DNA from: RGIG426 sp045643425
GTDB lineage: Bacteria > Bacillota > Clostridia > Oscillospirales > Acutalibacteraceae
DNA: 18,253 nucleotides
Reading direction: 5' to 3'
NCBI GenBank assembly: GCA_045643425.1
Contig: JAZUKW010000048.1
Span: forward strand, 1-18,253
The position numbers and the translations under genes are program-made. The notes below the pieces were generated by a model, which saw only the letters and a list, made by a program, of their open reading frames with translations, made no database searches and was not told the origin of the DNA. Of this stretch, positions 13,213-18,253 are shown in pieces (within the stretch, counting starts at the first letter, position 1; every line of letters begins with the position of its first letter).

Positions 13213-16039
13213 ATTTCAGCACACGTTTCAGATACTGCCCCGTATACGAACGGTCGCATTTTGCCACCTGCTCCGGTGTTCCGGTCGCGACAACCTCGCC
13301 GCCGCGATCGCCGCCCTCGGGGCCGAGATCTATGAGGTAATCGGCGGATTTCACCACGTCGAGGTTATGCTCGATAACGACCACGGTGTTGCCGGCATCG
13401 ACAAGCTTTTGCAGCACAGTCAGCAGCTGTGCCACGTCAGCGGTATGCAGTCCCGTCGTCGGCTCGTCCAAAATGTAGATCGTCTTGCCGGTCGCCACGC
13501 GAGACAGTTCAGTCGCAAGCTTCACGCGCTGCGCCTCGCCGCCCGACAGCGTCGTTGCGGGCTGCCCAAGCTTGACGTAACCGAGTCCGACGTCCACAAG
13601 CGTTTTCAGCTTGCGGGCAATTTTCGGGATGTCCGCGAAGAACTGCACCGCCTCCTCGGCGGTCATTTCCAGCACATCGTAAATGCTCTTGCCCTTGTAT
13701 TTCACCTCGAGCGTTTCGCGGTTATAGCGTTTGCCTTTACACACCTCGCAGGGAACGTAAATATCCGGCAAAAAGTGCATTTCGATTTTAAGGATACCGT
13801 CGCCGGCGCACGCCTCGCACCGTCCGCCCTTGACGTTAAAGCTGAACCGACCGGCATTAAAGCCGTGGGCGCGGGCATCCGGCGTTTGCGCGTACAGATT
13901 GCGAATATCGTTAAACACACCGGTATACGTCGCCGGGTTAGAGCGCGGGGTGCGCCCGATCGGCGACTGGTCGATGTTGATGACCTTGTCGAGATGCTCG
14001 ACGCCGGTGATCTTTTCGTGCTTTCCGGGGTGTGTCAGCGCGCGGTTGAGCTTGCCCGCAAGCGACTTATACAAAATTTCGTTCACAAGCGATGATTTTC
14101 CCGAGCCGGACACACCGGTCACGCAGTTGAACGCGCCGAGCAAAAACGGCACGTCTACGTCTTTCAGGTTGTTCTCCCCCGCCTTGTGGACGGTCAGCTT
14201 TTTGCCCGTTCCCTTGCGGCGCGTTTGCGGCACAAGGATCTTCCGCTTGCCGCTCAAATACTGTCCGGTAATCGACTTGTCGCATTGACACAGTTCCTCC
14301 GGCGTACCCGCGAACACGACGTTGCCGCCGTGGACTCCCGCGCCGGGGCCGATGTCCACAACGTAATCGGCGGTGCGGATCGTATCCTCGTCGTGTTCGA
14401 CCACAACGAGCGTGTTGCCGAGGTCGCGCAAGCGTTTTAAGGTGGCAAGCAGCTTATCGTTGTCACGCTGGTGCAAGCCGATACTCGGCTCGTCGAGGAT
14501 ATACAAAACGCCCATAAGATACGAGCCGATTTGCGTCGCCAAGCGAATACGCTGCGCCTCGCCGCCCGACAGCGTTGCCGACGCGCGGGACAGCGTCAGA
14601 TAATCAAGTCCCACACCCTTTAAAAAGCCGAGCCGCTCGCGCACTTCTTTTAAAATACCGTCGCCGATTTGGTGCTCGCGCTCGCTCAGCTTGAGATCAT
14701 CGAGAAATTCCAGTGCCTCGGTCACAGAGAGATTCGTAAACTCCATGATGTTGAGGCCGCCGACCGTCACCGCCAAGCTTTCCGGCTTCAGTCGGTGACC
14801 GTGACAGTCGGGACACGGCATCTGCTGCATATACGACTCTAATTCCTCGCGCATCCAGTCGCTCTTGGTTTCTTTATAGCGGCGCTCGAGGTTGTTGACG
14901 ATACCCTCGAACGGCGCCATATATTCGCCGGTGCCGTATTCCTGGCGGCGGATCATCTTGATTTTTTTGCCATCGGTACCATACAAGAGCTTGTCCAGCT
15001 TTTCTTGCGGGATTTCGCAGACGGGCGTATCCAGCGAAAAGCCGTACTCGTTCGCCACCGCCTCGAAATACATCTGCACCATCGTGCCGCCCTCTAAATA
15101 GTTCCACCCGCTGGTAGAAATGGCGCCCTCGTTGATGGAAAGCGATTTGTCCTTGAACACCCGCTCGGGGTCAATGGACATATACACGCCGAGTCCCGTG
15201 CAGGTCGGGCACGCGCCGAACGGATTGTTGAACGAGAACATCCGCGGCGCCAGCTCTTCAACGCTGACACCGTGGTCGGGGCAGGCATAGTTTTGGGAGA
15301 AAAGCATCTCCTCCCCGCCGATCACGTCCACCGTTAAAAGTCCGCCGGAAAGCGCACACGCCGTCTCTACCGAGTCGGCAAGTCGGCGGCGAATGGAATC
15401 GCCGACCACAAGGCGGTCAACGACCACTTCGATTTCGTGCTTTATGTTTTTATCGAGGTCGAACGTCTCGGACAGATCGTGCATTTCGCCGTCCACCCGC
15501 ACGCGGGCGAAGCCCTCTTTACGCGCGTGTTCGAACTCCTTTTGGTGCTGGCCCTTGCGCCCGCGCACCAGCGGCGCGAGCAGTTGGATCTTCGTTCCCT
15601 CGGGAAGCGTCATCACACGGTCTACGATTTGATCCACCGACTGCTGTGAGATCTCCTTGCCGCAGATCGGACAATGCGGCACGCCGATACGCGCGTACAA
15701 AAGGCGCAGATAGTCATAGATCTCCGTCACCGTTCCCACGGTGGAACGCGGGTTTTTCGACGTGGTTTTCTGGTCGATCGAAATCGCGGGCGAAAGCCCC
15801 TCGATCTCGTCCACGTCCGGTTTTTCCATTTGCCCTAAAAATTGCCGCGCATAAGACGACAAGCTCTCCACGTAGCGGCGTTGTCCCTCGGCATAGAGCG
15901 TGTCAAACGCGAGCGACGATTTTCCCGAGCCGGAAAGGCCCGTCATCACAACGAGCTTGTCCCGCGGGATGTCCACGTCGATATTCTTTAAGTTATGCGC
16001 CCGCGCGCCGCGGATACGCAGCCGTTTTTCTTCCGCCAT
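13211..16039 (-). CDS. uvrA: Excinuclease ABC subunit A
   Basis: This 942-residue UvrA, the damage-recognising ATPase of nucleotide excision repair, has the normal family length. Two ABC cassettes are present: Walker A loops GLSGSGKSS at about 34-42 and GVSGSGKSS in the second half, and signatures LSGGEAQRIRLA and LSGGEAQRVKLA. The C-terminal zinc module is classic (CEAC-x19-CEVC). The first-half module reads C253-P-D-H256 and C277-P-T-C280, so one cysteine ligand is replaced by histidine. The ATG at 16039 was preferred over the GTG at 16042 because AAGGAGG is 6 bases away rather than 3. It overlaps the uvrB stop by one base (TGATG), so translation is coupled. Confidence 0.97.
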   Translation of the reverse strand: MAEEKRLRIRGARAHNLKNIDVDIPRDKLVVMTGLSGSGKSSLAFDTLYAEGQRRYVESLSSYARQFLGQMEKPDVDEIEGLSPAISIDQKTTSKNPRSTVGTVTEIYDYLRLLYARIGVPHCPICGKEISQQSVDQIVDRVMTLPEGTKIQLLAPLVRGRKGQHQKEFEHARKEGFARVRVDGEMHDLSETFDLDKNIKHEIEVVVDRLVVGDSIRRRLADSVETACALSGGLLTVDVIGGEEMLFSQNYACPDHGVSVEELAPRMFSFNNPFGACPTCTGLGVYMSIDPERVFKDKSLSINEGAISTSGWNYLEGGTMVQMYFEAVANEYGFSLDTPVCEIPQEKLDKLLYGTDGKKIKMIRRQEYGTGEYMAPFEGIVNNLERRYKETKSDWMREELESYMQQMPCPDCHGHRLKPESLAVTVGGLNIMEFTNLSVTEALEFLDDLKLSEREHQIGDGILKEVRERLGFLKGVGLDYLTLSRASATLSGGEAQRIRLATQIGSYLMGVLYILDEPSIGLHQRDNDKLLATLKRLRDLGNTLVVVEHDEDTIRTADYVVDIGPGAGVHGGNVVFAGTPEELCQCDKSITGQYLSGKRKILVPQTRRKGTGKKLTVHKAGENNLKDVDVPFLLGAFNCVTGVSGSGKSSLVNEILYKSLAGKLNRALTHPGKHEKITGVEHLDKVINIDQSPIGRTPRSNPATYTGVFNDIRNLYAQTPDARAHGFNAGRFSFNVKGGRCEACAGDGILKIEMHFLPDIYVPCEVCKGKRYNRETLEVKYKGKSIYDVLEMTAEEAVQFFADIPKIARKLKTLVDVGLGYVKLGQPATTLSGGEAQRVKLATELSRVATGKTIYILDEPTTGLHTADVAQLLTVLQKLVDAGNTVVVIEHNLDVVKSADYLIDLGPEGGDRGGEVVATGTPEQVAKCDRSYTGQYLKRVLK

Positions 16040-18000
16040 CACGAGCCTCCTTGCAATTCTTTAATGCGGTCACGAAGCCACGCCGCGTGCTCAAATTCGA
16101 GCAATCGCGCCGCGTTCTTCATTTCTTTCTTGAGCTTCAAAATCTCTGCCTCGCGCTCGGCGCGGGACAGCTTGCGTCCGGTTTCGGAGCGGACGGTGTC
16201 CTTGCCGCTGATTTCCAGCACGTCGCGCACGTCTTTTACGATCGTCTTCGGCACGATGCCGTGCGCTTTGTTGTAGTCGTCTTGAATTTTGCGGCGGCGC
16301 GCCGTTTCGGACAGCGCGCGTTCCATCGACGGCGTCATCTTGTCGGCGTACAAAATCACCTTGCCCTGCGCATGGCGAGCGGCGCGGCCCATCGTTTGGA
16401 TGAGCGCCGTCTCGGAGCGCAAAAAGCCCTCTTTGTCCGCGTCCAAAATCGCCACAAGCGATACTTCAGGCAGGTCGAGACCCTCACGCAGCAGGTTGAT
16501 CCCCACCAAAACGTCGAATTCGCCGCGACGCAGATCGCGGATGATCTCCATACGTTCGATCGTATCGACGTCGTGGTGCATATACCGCACCTTGACACCC
16601 GCATCCCGCAAAAAGTCGGTCAGATCCTCCGCCATTTTTTTCGTGAGCGTCGTAACGAGCACGCGTTCTTTTTTCTCTGTCCGCTCGCGGATCTCAGCGA
16701 GCAGATCGTCGATTTGTCCCTCCACGGGACGCACCGACGTTTCGGGATCGAGCAACCCCGTCGGGCGAATGACCTGCTCGACGATTTGGGCGCTGTGTTC
16801 CTTTTCAAACTCGTTCGGCGTGGCGCTGACGAACCCCGCCTGCCCCACGTGACCGTAAAACTCGTCAAAATCAAGCGGACGGTTGTCGTAAGCGCTCGGG
16901 AGACGGAAGCCGTATTCGACGAGCGACTCCTTGCGCGCGCGGTCGCCGCCGAACATACCGCGCACCTGCGGCAGCGTCGCGTGCGACTCGTCTACAAACA
17001 AGAGAAAATCGTCCGGAAAATAGTCTAAAAGCGTACACGGCGGATCGCCGGGCTTTCGGCCGGAAAGCACCGCCGAATAGTTTTCGATACCTTTGCACAT
17101 TCCGATTTCGCGCAGCATTTCAATATCATAGCGCGTGCGCTGGGAGATGCGCTGGGCTTCGATCAGCTTTTGCTCGCTCTCGAAGTATTTCACCCGCTCG
17201 GCAAGCTCTTTTTCGATACGCCCGATCGCCGTCTCCATTTTCTCCGGCGGGATGATGTAGTGGGAAGCCGGATACACCGCCGCGTGGGAAAGCGTTGCTT
17301 TGATCTCCCCCGTCAACGGATTCAGCTCACAGATACGGTCAATCTCGTCGCCGAAAAACTCCACCCGAATAGCGGTATCCTGCGAATAGGCAGGGAAAAT
17401 ATCCACAATATCGCCCCGCACACGGAATTTGTTGCGGGTAAAGTTCATATCGTTGCGCTCGTATTGAATGCCGACAAGCTTTTCGATCAGCTCGTCGCGG
17501 CTCTTTTCCATTCCCGGGCGCAGCGAGATGACCATACTGCGGTAATCGATCGGGTCACCGAGCGAGTAGATACACGACACGCTCGCCACCAAAATCACAT
17601 CTCGCCGCTCAGACAACGCCGAGGTCGCGGAGTGGCGCAGCTTGTCGATCTCGTCGTTAATATCCGAGTCTTTTTCAATATAGGTATCGGTCGAGGGCAC
17701 GTACGCCTCCGGCTGATAATAGTCGTAATAGGATACGAAGTATTCCACCGCGTTGTTCGGGAAAAACTCCTTAAATTCGGAGCAAAGCTGGGCGGCAAGT
17801 GTCTTGTTGTGCGCCAAAATAAGCGTCGGACGGTTGACGCGCGCGATGACGTTCGCCATCGTAAACGTCTTGCCCGAGCCGGTCACACCGAGCAGCGTCT
17901 GCTCTTTCATTCCGCTCTCGATCCCGTTCACCAAGCGCTCGATCGCTTCCGGTTGATCGCCGGTCGGTTTGTAGTCGGATACAAGCTCAAAATGGTCCAT
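16039..18000 (-). CDS. uvrB: Excinuclease ABC subunit B
   Basis: This 653-residue UvrB, the helicase-like subunit that verifies damage handed over by UvrA and recruits UvrC, is complete. Walker A GVTGSGKT is at 38-45 and the strand-separating beta-hairpin at 90-113 (YYDYYQPEAYVPSTDTYIEK). DESH is at 337-340, the arginine-finger motif QTMGRAAR at 535-542, and the UVR domain that binds UvrC at about 615-650. AGGAGG lies 7 bases before the ATG. It is the first gene of the uvrB-uvrA operon, the same order as in Bacillus. uvrC is not in this window. Confidence 0.98.
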   Translation of the reverse strand: MDHFELVSDYKPTGDQPEAIERLVNGIESGMKEQTLLGVTGSGKTFTMANVIARVNRPTLILAHNKTLAAQLCSEFKEFFPNNAVEYFVSYYDYYQPEAYVPSTDTYIEKDSDINDEIDKLRHSATSALSERRDVILVASVSCIYSLGDPIDYRSMVISLRPGMEKSRDELIEKLVGIQYERNDMNFTRNKFRVRGDIVDIFPAYSQDTAIRVEFFGDEIDRICELNPLTGEIKATLSHAAVYPASHYIIPPEKMETAIGRIEKELAERVKYFESEQKLIEAQRISQRTRYDIEMLREIGMCKGIENYSAVLSGRKPGDPPCTLLDYFPDDFLLFVDESHATLPQVRGMFGGDRARKESLVEYGFRLPSAYDNRPLDFDEFYGHVGQAGFVSATPNEFEKEHSAQIVEQVIRPTGLLDPETSVRPVEGQIDDLLAEIRERTEKKERVLVTTLTKKMAEDLTDFLRDAGVKVRYMHHDVDTIERMEIIRDLRRGEFDVLVGINLLREGLDLPEVSLVAILDADKEGFLRSETALIQTMGRAARHAQGKVILYADKMTPSMERALSETARRRKIQDDYNKAHGIVPKTIVKDVRDVLEISGKDTVRSETGRKLSRAEREAEILKLKKEMKNAARLLEFEHAAWLRDRIKELQGGS

Positions 18001-18038
18001 CGTCGCCCCTCCTCTCCTCGAAAATCACATATATAGTC

Positions 18039-18067
18039 AGTATACCACAACGATTTTAGTATTACAA
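18039..18067 (-). promoter_or_regulatory. Promoter of uvrB-uvrA
   Basis: On the minus strand TTGTAA (18062-18067) is followed after 17 bases by TATACT (18039-18044), with a TGG extended -10. Transcription would begin about 30 bases before the uvrB start. No GAAC-GTTC LexA box is visible, although uvrB-uvrA is SOS-controlled in Bacillus. Confidence 0.7.
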
Positions 18068-18078
18068 GCCACGCGCGC

Positions 18079-18113
18079 AAAAAAAGAGAGGCTATGCTCT
18101 CGCATAGCCTCTC
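18079..18113 (-). terminator. Rho-independent terminator of the right-edge gene
   Basis: On the minus strand GAGAGGCTATGC and GCATAGCCTCTC form a perfect 12-base-pair stem closed by a GAGA (GNRA-type) tetraloop (18086-18113), followed by seven T. It starts 8 bases after the stop codon of the right-edge gene and isolates uvrB from it. Confidence 0.93.
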
Positions 18114-18121
18114 CCCGATTC

Positions 18122-18253
18122 TTACTTTTTGCGGTAGGTGACCCACTTTTGCACGTTGCTGATTCCGTTGCCGGCGCTGACCGCCGAATACGAGGTCAGA
18201 CCGGTCGTGGTTCTTTCGTAAGTATACGTCGCCGAGTAATCGGTATACGTTTG
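18122..18253 (-). CDS. C-terminal end of an unidentified protein
   Basis: A minus-strand frame is open from the right edge to a TAA at 18122-18124, giving the last 43 residues. The sequence is rich in Tyr, Thr and Ser (YSATYTYERTTTGLTSYSAV) and ends NVQKWVTYRKK. The following perfect terminator supports it being a real gene end. The composition suggests a beta-rich secreted or repeat protein, but this is a guess; the family was not recognised. Confidence 0.6.
   Translation of the reverse strand, partial: QTYTDYSATYTYERTTTGLTSYSAVSAGNGISNVQKWVTYRKK

Noticed and set aside
13151..14095. A 314-codon plus-strand frame after radC
   Set aside because: It runs across the radC terminator and antisense to uvrA, and has no family resemblance.
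18023..18060. AAAATC and GATTTT, 25 bases apart, flanking the uvrB -10 as a possible repressor site
   Set aside because: The arms are only 6 bases, A/T-rich and widely spaced, with no further symmetry. It does not match the GAAC-GTTC LexA form.

Overview
The window looks like chromosomal DNA of a Clostridia-class Firmicute, most likely Oscillospiraceae or Ruminococcaceae-like. The evidence is the IspH / ribosomal protein S1 fusion typical of Clostridia, a YunB sporulation protein, the cmk-plsC-ispH/rpsA order, a DUF5685 gene beside a J-domain gene, AGGAGG-type ribosome binding sites and sigma-A-type promoters. Base composition is moderately GC-rich by eye. No rRNA, tRNA, CRISPR array, insertion sequence or phage gene was seen. 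It is a housekeeping region, coding almost entirely on the minus strand; only radC is on the plus strand. No gene-free stretch exceeds 150 bases.

Layout from left to right: (1) a secreted repeat protein, cut by the left edge, with its own extended -10 promoter (1-1061). (2) yunB followed by a membrane-anchored solute-binding-like protein whose domain halves appear in swapped order (1081-2835). (3) A four-gene operon transcribed leftwards from a promoter near 7670: a BaiN/HI0933-type flavoprotein, cmk, plsC and the ispH/rpsA fusion. Its genes abut or overlap by 4 bases and it ends at a hairpin terminator at 2836-2862. (4) A three-gene set of unknown function: DUF5685, a J-domain/TPR protein with a cysteine-rich tail, and a small polytopic membrane protein (9708 to 7685). 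(5) mazG, hup and rqcP, with a strong terminator between hup and rqcP. (6) A pseudouridine synthase with a TTG start, divergent from radC. (7) The uvrB-uvrA excision-repair operon, convergent with radC. (8) The last 43 codons of another minus-strand gene, followed by its terminator.

By theme, radC, uvrB and uvrA relate to DNA maintenance. cmk supplies CMP/dCMP phosphorylation, plsC makes phosphatidic acid, and IspH makes isoprenoid precursors. S1, RqcP and the pseudouridine synthase act on the ribosome or RNA. MazG cleans the NTP pool and HU organises the nucleoid.

The least explained items are the apparently permuted solute-binding domain, the DUF5685/J-protein/membrane operon, the strong internal ribosome binding site at the IspH-S1 junction, and an 18/20 palindrome over the -35 box of the ispH/rpsA operon. 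All family calls are made by eye from remembered family patterns; no database search was run.
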